Assembly: GCF_900167605.1 (NCBI RefSeq)
Contig: NZ_FUYH01000001.1
Coordinates: 186,001 to 250,000, forward strand
Direction: 5' to 3'
Source: Caloramator quimbayensis
Lineage (GTDB): Bacteria > Bacillota > Clostridia > Clostridiales > Caloramatoraceae
Length of the DNA: 64,000 nt
Made by a program: the position numbers and the translations under genes. A model generated the notes under the pieces. That model had not been told where the DNA came from and made no database searches. It saw only the letters and a program-made list of their open reading frames with translations. Below, one piece after another: positions 43,268-52,129 of this stretch (positions within the stretch are counted from its first letter, which is position 1; each line of letters begins with the position of its first letter).

Positions 43268-44362
43268 TCACTCCAGTATTTCTCTATATGCTTCCATAAC
43301 TTTTTGTGCAGCTTTTTGCCAGCTGAATTTTTCAGATCTTTTAATACCTTCAATAGATAGGTGTTTTTTTATTTCTTGGTTTTTTAAAATACTTAATACA
43401 CTTTCAGCAATGCTTTCAATACTATAAGGATCACAATATATACCTGCATCCCCGACTACTTCAGGAAGCGATGAACTATTTGATACAACTACAGGGACAC
43501 CGCAGCACATTGCTTCAAGTGGAGGCAGGCCGAACCCCTCATAAAGGCTTGGATATACAAAAACTTCAGCCCCGCTATAAATACATTCAAGCTCCTTTTT
43601 ACTAATATAACCCGTTGTAATTATTCTATCTTTTATAAAGCTATTTTCAATTTTAAGCATTAAATCATCATAAAGCCATCCTTTTTGTCCAACTAACACA
43701 AGATAAATATCATTATAATATTTATAAATAATTTCAAATGCTTGTACAAGTCTTTTTAAATTTTTTCTTGGTTCTAAAGTACATACACCTAAAATATATC
43801 TTCCTTTAATACCATATTTATTTTTAATATTTTCAACTATAGTTATATCATTAATCTTTCTAAAGTTAGGCTTACCTGGATATATAACCCGTATTTTTTC
43901 TGCTGCCGTTTGAAAATACTCTATTATATCATTGCGGGTACTATTTGAATCCGCAATAATTAATGAGGCTCTTTTAATGCTTAATGGTGTTAATCTCTGT
44001 TTTAGAGTTCTGCTCATTTGTGAAAACATTTCTGGATACTTATAGAAAGATAAATCATGTATCGTAACTATAAAAGGAATTCCAATATTTATTATCGGAC
44101 TGCTATAATCAATAAAATGAACAAGATCATATTTTCTGTATTTTAATGGTAGAAAAAGCTGCTCATCTATTATTCTTTGGTAACTTTTAATATAATTTTT
44201 TGTATAGTGTACATTATTATAATCAATTTTAATACATTTTTGAAGAATAAATGTAAAATTCACGTCCTTTTCATTGACTAAATTACTTATTAGATTATAT
44301 CCATAATTGCCTATACCTGCTCTTTTGTTGTTAATAATTGTAGCATTAACAATAATTTTCAT
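43268..44362 (-). CDS. GT4-family glycosyltransferase
   Basis: This 364-residue GT-B enzyme begins [20 protein letters not shown], with [21 protein letters not shown] and the donor site [20 protein letters not shown]. It resembles the coat-cluster GT4 enzymes at 1-329 and 7900-9027. GGAG lies 8-9 bases before ATG. It lies downstream of a lipoprotein-like gene whose own 5' end borders an ISL3 insertion. The stop TGA overlaps a GGAGTGA that may be the ribosome site of the next gene. Confidence 0.92.
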   Translation of the reverse strand: MKIIVNATIINNKRAGIGNYGYNLISNLVNEKDVNFTFILQKCIKIDYNNVHYTKNYIKSYQRIIDEQLFLPLKYRKYDLVHFIDYSSPIINIGIPFIVTIHDLSFYKYPEMFSQMSRTLKQRLTPLSIKRASLIIADSNSTRNDIIEYFQTAAEKIRVIYPGKPNFRKINDITIVENIKNKYGIKGRYILGVCTLEPRKNLKRLVQAFEIIYKYYNDIYLVLVGQKGWLYDDLMLKIENSFIKDRIITTGYISKKELECIYSGAEVFVYPSLYEGFGLPPLEAMCCGVPVVVSNSSSLPEVVGDAGIYCDPYSIESIAESVLSILKNQEIKKHLSIEGIKRSEKFSWQKAAQKVMEAYREILE

Positions 44363-44392
44363 CTTATGCTCCTAAATATAAATATGCATATT

Positions 44393-44896
44393 TTAATACT
44401 CATATATACAGTCTATCCAAACTTCTATTCCTTTAGATTGATTGTTTTTTTCTCCTAAAACTTCTATTTTATAAGTATGCTCTTTATTATCAATATTTTT
44501 AACATCATATTTAAAATCTATTTGCATATTTTGAGAATATAAATCCAATATATCCATTAACTTATTATCCTTAAAAATTGCAACTTTACCTGACCAAGCA
44601 TGTTTTAAAAATCCTATTGCAAATGTTTTATTTGAAACAAACTCTATATTGGCCCCCTTTTGCCAACTCATTATTCCATAATTTTGTTGCCAACCGTTAA
44701 ACTCTCTTTTATACCACTCCTTATATTGAGGCTTAAATTTCACAATTTTAGTACATTGTTTATTCTTATTATTTTGTTGCTGATTAAAAGCATTTTCAGA
44801 ACTAATACTATTAGTTTGAACTTTTTTACTTGAACACCCTGTTAAAATTAGAGAAAAACTTATTAAAAAAATACATAATTTTTGGTTCAACAACAA
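44393..44896 (-). CDS. Putative lipoprotein sharing a C-terminal domain with the GT2-GT4 fusion
   Basis: This ~167-residue protein has a lipoprotein signal ending LILTGC (Cys about residue 21). After a linker comes a ~90-residue domain: ANIEFVSNKTFAIGFLKHAW, SGKVAIFKDNKLMDILDLYS and GIEVWIDCIYEY. The same pattern closes the enzyme at 47082-49685 (FLKHGWSGIVNIYKDNEKLE, VEVWVGDIYEY). Start is uncertain: only TTG 44896 is in frame, with no ribosome site, and the frame stays open upstream to where the ISL3 element begins, so the 5' end and promoter may have been cut off by that insertion. Role in surface-glycan binding is inference. Confidence 0.65.
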   Translation of the reverse strand: MLLNQKLCIFLISFSLILTGCSSKKVQTNSISSENAFNQQQNNKNKQCTKIVKFKPQYKEWYKREFNGWQQNYGIMSWQKGANIEFVSNKTFAIGFLKHAWSGKVAIFKDNKLMDILDLYSQNMQIDFKYDVKNIDNKEHTYKIEVLGEKNNQSKGIEVWIDCIYEY

Positions 44897-44966
44897 ATTT
44901 TGTGATTTAAAAACTGTTCCATAATTTACATTGGAATTTCCATGGTAAAAAAGTTTAAAGTCACCC

Positions 44967-45015
44967 GATACCTCTATTATGATTATCTTGCAAACACAAC
45001 CAAAAAGGAGGTATC
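44967..45015 (+). promoter_or_regulatory. Hairpin masking the ISL3 transposase ribosome site
   Basis: GATACCTC (44967-44974) is the exact reverse complement of GAGGTATC (45008-45015), which contains the AGGAGG ribosome site of the transposase. In RNA the site would be paired. It is a plausible brake on expression from read-through transcripts. Confidence 0.55.
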
Positions 45016-45018
45016 AAA

Positions 45019-46224
45019 ATGACTTTAGATTTAAATTTTATCCAAAGTCTGATTGGATTGCAAGATTTAGAGGTAACTTCTGCTAATGTAATTGATGGAA
45101 TTGTTTATATTTATGCTGAGTCTAAACATAATTTTGCTGTATGTCCTAAATGTAAGAAAATAACCCAAACTGTTCATGATTCAAGGCGTCAGCCTTATAA
45201 ACACCTTCCTGTATGGGATAAGGAAACTATTATTATTCTTACTAAAAAGCGTTATGTCTGCAGTTGTGATCCTGAACACCCCTTTGATGAATCCTTTAGT
45301 TTCATAAGGAGATATCAAAGGATTACTACCCCATATGAGAAGTATATATTTTCTCTAATGCTTAAAAGCACTGTGAAGAATGCTCATGAAATTACAGGCA
45401 TCAGTGAAGCAACATGTCAGAGTATATACAACTTTTATGCAAATAGTATCTTAGAGAATAGGAACCCTGAGTCCCTCAGACTCCTTGGTATCGATGATAT
45501 AGCTACAAAAAAGGGCCATAACTATGATACCGTTATATACAACCATGAAACAGGCAACGTAGTTGCTGTAATTACTGGACGCAAGAAGGAGGATGTTATA
45601 TCTTACCTTCATACCATCCCTATGGACGTAAGAGAAGGTATTCAGGCGGTATCTATGGATATGAGCAGAGGATATTGCCATTCTGTATTAGAGTGTTTCC
45701 CTAATGCCAAACCAGTAATTGATCGTTTCCACATATCACAACAACTTCATAAAAATGTAGATGATGCAAGAAAACACATTCAGAATCATATTAAGAAAAA
45801 TAGTAAAAAGAACGAAGTATTTAAAATTCGCTGGGCTCTTCTTAAAAATGTAGAAGATCTCAAACATGATGAAGCCTTACGGCTAATATTATCCTGCACA
45901 AAATATGAGAAAATCTATGAACTCCACTATTTAAAGGAAGAGTTCAGGGAATTCTTTAATATTACATCAAAAGAAGATGCTATCGCATTCCACGAGTATT
46001 ACAAAGACTTTGTTTATGAATACGATATTCCTGAACTAAAGATATTTTGCAAAACCATAGATAACTGGATGCCATATATACTAAACTATTATGATTTTCC
46101 TATATCCAATGGTCCTACCGAAGGTAATAATCATAAGATTAAAAATATCAAAAGAAGAGCTTATGGATATAGGAACCATAATAATTTTGAACTTAGGGTG
46201 AAGATGGAATTTGAATGTGCTTAA
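45019..46224 (+). CDS. ISL3-family transposase
   Basis: This 401-residue DDE transposase has an N-terminal zinc-finger-like region (AVCPKCKKI ... YVCSCDPEHP, about residues 47-92) and an HTH. The catalytic domain has GIDDIATKKGHNYDTVIYNHE (first Asp), SMDMSRGYCHSVLECFPNAKPVIDRFH (second Asp) and NGPTEGNNHKIKNIKRRAYGYRN (Glu). AGGAGG is about eight bases before the ATG. The protein appears complete and active. It lies opposite in orientation to the glycan genes and separates the lipoprotein-like gene from the GT2-GT4 fusion. Confidence 0.93.
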   Translation: MTLDLNFIQSLIGLQDLEVTSANVIDGIVYIYAESKHNFAVCPKCKKITQTVHDSRRQPYKHLPVWDKETIIILTKKRYVCSCDPEHPFDESFSFIRRYQRITTPYEKYIFSLMLKSTVKNAHEITGISEATCQSIYNFYANSILENRNPESLRLLGIDDIATKKGHNYDTVIYNHETGNVVAVITGRKKEDVISYLHTIPMDVREGIQAVSMDMSRGYCHSVLECFPNAKPVIDRFHISQQLHKNVDDARKHIQNHIKKNSKKNEVFKIRWALLKNVEDLKHDEALRLILSCTKYEKIYELHYLKEEFREFFNITSKEDAIAFHEYYKDFVYEYDIPELKIFCKTIDNWMPYILNYYDFPISNGPTEGNNHKIKNIKRRAYGYRNHNNFELRVKMEFECA

Positions 46225-46349
46225 AATCTTAAGTTTAACTATACAGGGGTAGTCTAAACACGTCGCTTTACTTAAAAATCCTGTAAAGGTATATTATTAA
46301 ACTTTATACATTATCATGCATCATAGGTTAATTCATACTTCCTTACTAT

Positions 46350-46373
46350 GGAAAAATACTTGAATATTTTTCC
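46350..46373. terminator. Hairpin in the region between ISL3 and the IS3 remnant
   Basis: GGAAAAATA (46350-46358) pairs with TATTTTTCC (46365-46373). It may end transcription from the ISL3 side; no T-run beyond the stem on the plus strand makes it weak. Confidence 0.35.
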
Positions 46374-46614
46374 TAAGGCTTTTGTCTGGACGGGGTAGGT
46401 GTACTACCTATCACAAAATTCATTGTTGAATCTTTTTTATTATCATTATATATTTTAAGAATTTCTTCTTTTAATCTTTTATTCTCAATACTTCTTTTAC
46501 TTTTAACTTGGTTAAGGCTTTTGTAATAAGAACTTCTTGAAACTTTTAGCAGTTTACACATTAGCTTAACATCATGTTTGTCCTTATTATCATCTATGAA
46601 TTTAAAGATAAAAT
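46374..46614 (-). pseudogene. IS3-family OrfB, N-terminal fragment
   Basis: DFIFKFIDDNKDKHDVKLMC, then KLLKVSRSSYYKSLNQVKSK and ENKRLKEEILKIYNDNKKD match the N-terminal HTH_21 part of IS150-type OrfB. After DNKKD the sequence becomes unrelated and stops at 46373. The whole rve catalytic domain is missing. Confidence 0.8.
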
Positions 46615-46946
46615 CTACTTTTTTGCGAATATGGCCATGGCTTTTTTTAGTATTTCATTTTCCTCCTTAATTCTTGCCATCTCCTGCTTTAATGCTTTAT
46701 ATTCTTTCATAGTTACAATTTAACCTTCATCAATAACAACAGGCCTTAAGTTTTTTATCCAACCGTTAACAGTAGATTTTGAAATGCCATATTCGCTACT
46801 GAACTCTGATAAACTTTTTCCTGAATTATATAGCTCTACTATTGTATCTTTAAATTCATCGGTATATTTCCTTTGATTTCTTGCCATTTTGTAGACACAT
46901 CCTCTCTCTAATTTTATTTTAATTTGTTCGAGTTAATATGTCTACA
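46434..46946 (-). mobile_element. Remnant of an IS3-family (IS150-like) element
   Basis: The right terminus TGTAGACATATTAACTCG (minus strand from 46946) is followed by orfA with an in-frame stop, then the beginning of orfB. The orfB frame breaks off after IYNDNKKD, where the rest of the transposase and the left end are gone. It is a dead fragment, probably removed by later rearrangement near the ISL3 insertion. Confidence 0.8.
46615..46887 (-). pseudogene. IS3-family OrfA, interrupted by a stop
   Basis: From ATG 46887 the frame reads ARNQRKYTDEFKDTIVELYN and SEFSSEYGISKSTVNGWIKN, the HTH_Tnp_1 domain of IS3 OrfA. A TAA at 46722-46720 stops it after VVIDEG. Downstream in the same frame, MKEYKALKQEMARIKEENEI and LKKAMAIFAKK complete the leucine-zipper part before TAG at 46617-46615. 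Confidence 0.85.
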
Positions 46947-46950
46947 AAAT
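46886..46950 (-). promoter_or_regulatory. Hairpin covering the IS3 orfA start codon
   Basis: ATTTTGTAGACA (46886-46897, plus strand) and TGTCTACAAAAT (46939-46950) form a perfect 12-bp inverted pair. The start codon ATG of orfA lies at the end of the downstream arm. The outer arm is the element's own terminus. Confidence 0.5.
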
Positions 46951-47081
46951 TATACTAACAACTATATTTAAGCTTTTCATATTATTAACACTATCCATTA
47001 ATAACAAAATCGTGAAAAACTCTCTAATTTGATAAAATTATTATAAAAAAACTAAAATAAATTACAAACTTATACATTCAC

Positions 47082-49685
47082 CTAGTATTCATATATATCT
47101 CCTACCCATACTTCCACATCATTAGAACATATATTTTTATCCCCTGATACCTCTATTTTAAAATAATGTTTAATATTTTCATCATTCTTAATTTCATAAT
47201 AATAATCATAATCTATATCTTTATTATATAAGTCAAGTATTTCTAATTTTTCATTATCTTTATAAATATTAACAATTCCCGACCAACCATGTTTCAAAAA
47301 TCGTATTTTAATTGTTTTTTCTGATGAAAATTCAATAGAATCACCTTTATTTGAACTCATCAAAACATCTGTATCCCCCCACTGTTGAAGTTTAGTATGA
47401 CTCCAACCTATGATTTTTAAATCTTCACTTTTTAATTTATAAGGCTGCTTTCTCATTAATATATCTTCAATACTTTCTTTAATTTTGCTTACATTACAAT
47501 ATTGTTGTGAAAATCTATAAATAACATCTTTATAAAACTCTATTGAATCATCTAACATATTATTAATAGTAAATAATTCATTAAATCTTTGATATCCTTT
47601 TTGTCCCATTTCTTTTCTTTTATTTTCATCATTAATAAGTATATTCAACTTGTCGAGTAAATCATTTGATGAATTTACATCTACTAAATATCCATTCTCT
47701 CCATTTACTATTATCTCTTTCATACCTCCAACATTTCCACCAATTACAGGTTTGCCAACCCTCATTGCTTCCAAAAAAATAATCCCAAAAGATTCATATA
47801 AAGACGGCGAAATAAATATATCACAATTTCTATATTCATTCTTAAGAATTTCTGAATTCACTTTACCTAAAAACTCAACATTATTTATTATATTTTTATT
47901 TTTATTTGTAGCATAAAAAATTTCCTTATATGTTTTCCCATTCTCTGCAACTATACTGTCATCTCCAATAAATTTAAATCTAACATTTTTATGCTTTTCT
48001 AATATTTCAGGTATTATTTCTAATATTAGATGAATACCTTTTCTTCTTTCTAATCTTCCTACGAATAGCACAGTAATAAAATTATTATTAACCTTATTTT
48101 TATTTTTTTCAATATCTCTATCTATTCCCAAATAAATTTTTCTAACAAATTTATCATCAAAGTCTATATTATATAACTCTGATATTGTCTTTTTTATATT
48201 TTCACTTATCGCTATTATACCAGAAGACATCTCTATAAGCTTCTTTTCAAACTTTGATGCTAATGCAAAATCATCATTCATATTCCATTTTTGCGTCTCA
48301 ATCACCTTAAGTAAAGGCGTCTGCAATCTGGTTACAACGGGAATATTTATTAATTTTGCTGGTATGATTCCTTCAAAATCCCATAGTGGCGATTCTATAA
48401 TATCAAAATCATATTTTTTATTTAACTCATATATAGTTTTATATAACAAGTAGCTATAATTAATATTTTTAGCAGTAATATTATAATCTTGTAATTCTAA
48501 AAATTTAATCTTAATATCATCTTCTTTTACCGTATGAATATATATATCATTATAAAGTTTCGTTTCATATTTTTGACCACTTGTTATAATATGCACCGTA
48601 TGCCCTTTATCTTTATACCCTAAAGCTAATTGCTTAGAATAAGTAGCTACTCCTCCATACGAAACCATTGGATTATCTTTACATAATAAGCAAATATTTA
48701 ATCTGTCCTTTTTTATGCTTATTTTAATTGGATCATATTTTACAAAATCTGAATCTGGTGATAAATCTTTTGCTAACTGTCTTTCAGTATTTAATCCATC
48801 TATCATACCTTGAGAAAATCCTTTTTCCCACATATCCATAAATGATGAATATTCTTCTTTAGTTATAACTTTACTATTATACCATTTTCTAAAATTATTT
48901 TTCCATTTTTCAGCTGTCTTCTTAACTTGTTTCTTTCTTACATCCAAGTTAAAATAGCCCTCTGAATTTTTCAATCCAAAATATACAGTATTTTTTACTA
49001 TTGGATACCAATTAAGCTTATATTGAGTTGTTCTTATATGGCTTTTAGCAAACTCATGATGTATATATGCATTTGGATGATGAAGAATTTTATATCCAGC
49101 CCTTATAAGCCTTACTGCAACATCACTTTCATCGTGATAATATTCATAATATTCGTCAAATCCGCCAACTTTTTCTAATGCTTTTCTGCTAAATGTTGCA
49201 TTAGTCCCCATCATTATATTGAATATTTCGCCATTAGGATCATTAAACTCTCTTGACACGCTCCTTAACGGTTCAGTTTCACCCCACAAATTTATTGTTC
49301 CATTAGTAAATTGAAAATGAGTTGCACCTGGTCCATAAACTTTCCCACCAACTCCTCCAACAGTATCATCTTCATAATACGATATAATATCATTTAACCA
49401 ATATGGATCTGGAATTGCATCATCATCAATAAACGCTATTATGTCGCCAGACGATGCTCTTATACCTATATTTCTTGAAACAGATAAATTCCTAATATTA
49501 TTATTTCTAATCTTTATACAATGTTTATACAACTGTAAAATTTCTCTTGTTTCATCAGTTGAAGGTCCATTAACTACTATTACTTCAAAATTTTTATATT
49601 TTAAATTTGAAAGAGATTCTAATGTTTTTACTATAAATGATCCTCTATTATATGTACAAATTACAATAGAAACCTTTTTTCCCAT
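47082..49685 (-). CDS. Bifunctional glycosyltransferase: GT2 + GT4 + novel C-terminal domain
   Basis: This 867-residue protein joins three parts. Residues ~1-280: GT2 domain (KKVSIVICTYNRGSFIVKTLESL, SVSRNIGIRASSGDIIAFIDDDA with the DxD-type acids). Residues ~320-725: GT4 domain (LLCKDNPMVSYGGVATYSKQL, FVGRLERRKGIHLILEIIPE, PSLYESFGIIFLEAMRVGKPV). Residues ~775-867: a beta-rich domain shared with the lipoprotein at 44393-44896. It would add two sugars in sequence; the last domain may bind the glycan or a partner. GAGAGGTG precedes ATG. First gene after the insertion cluster on this strand. Confidence 0.9.
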   Translation of the reverse strand: MGKKVSIVICTYNRGSFIVKTLESLSNLKYKNFEVIVVNGPSTDETREILQLYKHCIKIRNNNIRNLSVSRNIGIRASSGDIIAFIDDDAIPDPYWLNDIISYYEDDTVGGVGGKVYGPGATHFQFTNGTINLWGETEPLRSVSREFNDPNGEIFNIMMGTNATFSRKALEKVGGFDEYYEYYHDESDVAVRLIRAGYKILHHPNAYIHHEFAKSHIRTTQYKLNWYPIVKNTVYFGLKNSEGYFNLDVRKKQVKKTAEKWKNNFRKWYNSKVITKEEYSSFMDMWEKGFSQGMIDGLNTERQLAKDLSPDSDFVKYDPIKISIKKDRLNICLLCKDNPMVSYGGVATYSKQLALGYKDKGHTVHIITSGQKYETKLYNDIYIHTVKEDDIKIKFLELQDYNITAKNINYSYLLYKTIYELNKKYDFDIIESPLWDFEGIIPAKLINIPVVTRLQTPLLKVIETQKWNMNDDFALASKFEKKLIEMSSGIIAISENIKKTISELYNIDFDDKFVRKIYLGIDRDIEKNKNKVNNNFITVLFVGRLERRKGIHLILEIIPEILEKHKNVRFKFIGDDSIVAENGKTYKEIFYATNKNKNIINNVEFLGKVNSEILKNEYRNCDIFISPSLYESFGIIFLEAMRVGKPVIGGNVGGMKEIIVNGENGYLVDVNSSNDLLDKLNILINDENKRKEMGQKGYQRFNELFTINNMLDDSIEFYKDVIYRFSQQYCNVSKIKESIEDILMRKQPYKLKSEDLKIIGWSHTKLQQWGDTDVLMSSNKGDSIEFSSEKTIKIRFLKHGWSGIVNIYKDNEKLEILDLYNKDIDYDYYYEIKNDENIKHYFKIEVSGDKNICSNDVEVWVGDIYEY

Positions 49686-49697
49686 ATAACACCTCTC

Positions 49698-50768
49698 TTA
49701 ATAATTGTATTTTCTTATTATATTTGTAATTTTTAAGAATATATTCTTTGTATCAAATTCTAATACCCTATTTCTTTGTGCTAATATTATTGCATCCTTT
49801 AAGTCATTATCATTTAAGATTTTATCACATAATTTAGCAATAACTTCATGTTTTTTCTCATTTACAAGTATACCAGCATTACCCATTGTATATTTAACAG
49901 CACCACTATTAAAAGCAATTGTAGGTATTCCATAAAACATACTTTCAATAATAGGAACACAAAAGCCTTCATGCTCACTCATTGTAATAAATATATTTGC
50001 TAATTTATAATAAGTATATAAATCTTCATCAGATACTTTTCCTGTAAAAAATATATTTCTTTTACATAATAATAAATCAATATATTTTTTTAACTCATTA
50101 TAATAATCTAAATAATTATCAAAATTACCAACTAAAAATAATCTAGAATTTCTATTTATATTTTTATAATAGTATTCAAAAATTGTTATTACATCCTCAA
50201 TTTTTTTATTTGGAGCTATACGACCAACATATAAAAAATTAATATATCTACTATCTGCATAATTAGAAAATAAAACTTTATTTGTTTTATCCAGAGAAAT
50301 TAAATCAAAATTAAATACAATTGGAATTACATCAATTTTTTTTTCATCCATTCCCAAATCTATTAAATCTAATTTATTATATTCCGAATCCGCTATTGCT
50401 CCATCAAAGCGATTGATATTTTCTTTTAATTGATTAAGTCCCATCTGACATAAATTGAAAAATTGTTTATTATTCTTAAAAAAATGCGGAGGAGTAATAT
50501 TATGATAAACTAAAATTTTTTTACTTCTTAATTTTATAATTTGGTTAAATATATCACTTTTGCCGGAAAAATGGTAAAAAACAATGTCATTATTTTTTAC
50601 ATCTAATTTTTCTATAGGGTTATAATATTTATGTACTTTTTGATGAAACCACTTGCTATATATTAAAGAATTATATCCTGCTTCTTCTAATAATTCTTTC
50701 AAGTTAATTACACTATTACTAACAGCATCCCCATAGTCAATTGCATCCATTGCTTGGTGTACATTCAT
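49698..50768 (-). CDS. GT4-family glycosyltransferase
   Basis: This 356-residue GT-B protein begins NVHQAMDAIDYGDAVSNSVI, with INFLYVGRIAPNKKIEDVIT at the second domain and MSEHEGFCVPIIESMFYGIP as donor site, a slightly altered E(x7)E. GGAGG lies five to seven bases before ATG. The zinc-ribbon transposase begins divergently 120 bp upstream, so the original operon promoter here was probably replaced. Codon use is even more AT-rich than in the coat cluster. Confidence 0.9.
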   Translation of the reverse strand: MNVHQAMDAIDYGDAVSNSVINLKELLEEAGYNSLIYSKWFHQKVHKYYNPIEKLDVKNNDIVFYHFSGKSDIFNQIIKLRSKKILVYHNITPPHFFKNNKQFFNLCQMGLNQLKENINRFDGAIADSEYNKLDLIDLGMDEKKIDVIPIVFNFDLISLDKTNKVLFSNYADSRYINFLYVGRIAPNKKIEDVITIFEYYYKNINRNSRLFLVGNFDNYLDYYNELKKYIDLLLCKRNIFFTGKVSDEDLYTYYKLANIFITMSEHEGFCVPIIESMFYGIPTIAFNSGAVKYTMGNAGILVNEKKHEVIAKLCDKILNDNDLKDAIILAQRNRVLEFDTKNIFLKITNIIRKYNY

Positions 50769-50818
50769 ATTTGTCCTCCTTCTAATATATATAGTTTTGT
50801 TAAGTTATATGATATTTG

Positions 50819-50888
50819 AATTTCATCTCCCCTTTGAGTTATCTTATATATTGCAAAAGTAAAATACCTCCGAAGGAGAGATGAAATT
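50819..50888 (+). promoter_or_regulatory. Hairpin masking the transposase ribosome site
   Basis: AATTTCATCTCCCCTT (50819-50834) pairs, with one mismatch of 16, with AAGGAGAGATGAAATT (50873-50888), which contains the ribosome site AAGGAG and ends at the start codon. The design parallels the ISL3 leader at 44967-45015. Confidence 0.55.
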
Positions 50889-51929
50889 ATGTGCAAATCA
50901 TTGAATAAAATTTCATGCCCAAGATGCCATAGTCAGAATCTTTATCGCTTTGGTAAAGACAAAGCAGGTAATCAAAAATATCAATGTAAAGATTGTAGAC
51001 GTCAGTTCACTCTTGAAGATTGTAAGGGTAAGAAAAATCGTATATTGAGAGGATATCCTCGATGTCCTGTTTGTGGAAGTGGTACTTATTTGCACCATGA
51101 TTATGAGTACTATTCCCATTACACTTGTAACTCTAAAAAATGTGGTCATTCTATTTATGTTGCAAAACCTATTAATATCCCCTCTGCATCTTGTGAATTA
51201 ATTAATGGAAAGACAGATTTTAAAAGAATGAGATTCCCCTTATTTTTAATTCTTACTGCACTTAACCTCTATTATCTAAATGCTTCTTCAACCAGAAGAA
51301 TAGCTCAATTCTTTAAAATAACCTACAATGTCAAAGTTTCTCATGTAACTATTGCATCTTGGTGCAAAAAATTCGCTCCAATTTTTCTAAGCATAGCTAA
51401 TAAACTTACTAAAAATCTTGATTTAAGTGCCTCTGATGAATGGCATGCCGACGAAACTGTCGTTTTCATTAATGGTAAGAAACATTATCTTTGGTTAATC
51501 ATAGATTCAGAAAATAGAATGGTTCTTGGTTTTAATTTATCTCCTTCAAGAGATGCTTCTCAAGCTTTTGCTTTGTTTAAATCTGCAAGTAAATTTGGAT
51601 GCCCATCAGCTATCGTGACCGATAGATTAGGCTCATATAATCTTGCTACTAAAACTATTTTTAATACTTCAAAACACATAAAAGTTCAATCATTTAAAGA
51701 CGATATATCCAACAACTTGATAGAAGCTTTTAATGATACATTTAAAGACTGGTATAAACGTAAAAGAGGTTTTAAATCATTTGAGAGTGCAAACACGCTA
51801 ATAACAATGTTCATTTTCCATTATAATTTTTTAAGACCTCACTATTCTTTAAACAATCTAATTCCTGTACAAGTTGCTTGTATTTTAGATGATGAAAAAA
51901 ATATTAATAAATATCTTCTATCTGCTTAA
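50889..51929 (+). CDS. DDE transposase with N-terminal zinc ribbons (IS6-like)
   Basis: This 346-residue transposase has two Cys-rich ribbons (ISCPRCHSQNLYRFGKDKAG, YQCKDC; RCPVCGSGTYLHHDYEYYS, YTCNSKKCGH; residues ~8-85), an HTH (RRIAQFFKITYNVKVSHVTI) and an IS6/IS26-type DDE domain: WHADETVVFINGKKHYLWLI, AIVTDRLGSYNLA and NNLIEAFNDTFKDWYKRKRG. The gene is complete. Element ends were not located. It lies between a GT gene and the coiled-coil methyltransferase and points opposite to them. Confidence 0.85.
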   Translation: MCKSLNKISCPRCHSQNLYRFGKDKAGNQKYQCKDCRRQFTLEDCKGKKNRILRGYPRCPVCGSGTYLHHDYEYYSHYTCNSKKCGHSIYVAKPINIPSASCELINGKTDFKRMRFPLFLILTALNLYYLNASSTRRIAQFFKITYNVKVSHVTIASWCKKFAPIFLSIANKLTKNLDLSASDEWHADETVVFINGKKHYLWLIIDSENRMVLGFNLSPSRDASQAFALFKSASKFGCPSAIVTDRLGSYNLATKTIFNTSKHIKVQSFKDDISNNLIEAFNDTFKDWYKRKRGFKSFESANTLITMFIFHYNFLRPHYSLNNLIPVQVACILDDEKNINKYLLSA

Positions 51930-51958
51930 TTATTGAAATAAAGTATATACTCTCAACA

Positions 51959-51987
51959 CACCTACATTTTTAAGTTTTAAGTAGGTG
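51959..51987 (+). terminator. Terminator-like hairpin after the transposase
   Basis: CACCTAC (51959-51965) pairs with GTAGGTG (51981-51987), and a T7 run follows about 15 bases later. It may be the transcription end or right subterminal structure of the element. Confidence 0.45.
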
Positions 51988-52129
51988 CCTTCTGCATGCC
52001 TTTTTTTCATAACTCCAGTATGATTAAACTTCATTAATTGAAATTAACTAAAAAACTGTGCAATTTTGTGTAATTATAAGAATATCTACGCTATTTTTCA
52101 TATTTATTTAACACAATCATATATATTAA

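Larger units (their letters stand above)
44950..46255 (+). mobile_element. ISL3-family insertion sequence (approximate limits)
   Basis: The element comprises the transposase at 45019-46224 and short flanks. A weak terminal similarity can be drawn between AAGTCACCCGATA on the left (about 44956-44970) and the reverse complement of the right flank (GACTACCCCTGTATAG, about 46237-46252). No target duplication could be verified, so limits are approximate. Confidence 0.45.
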
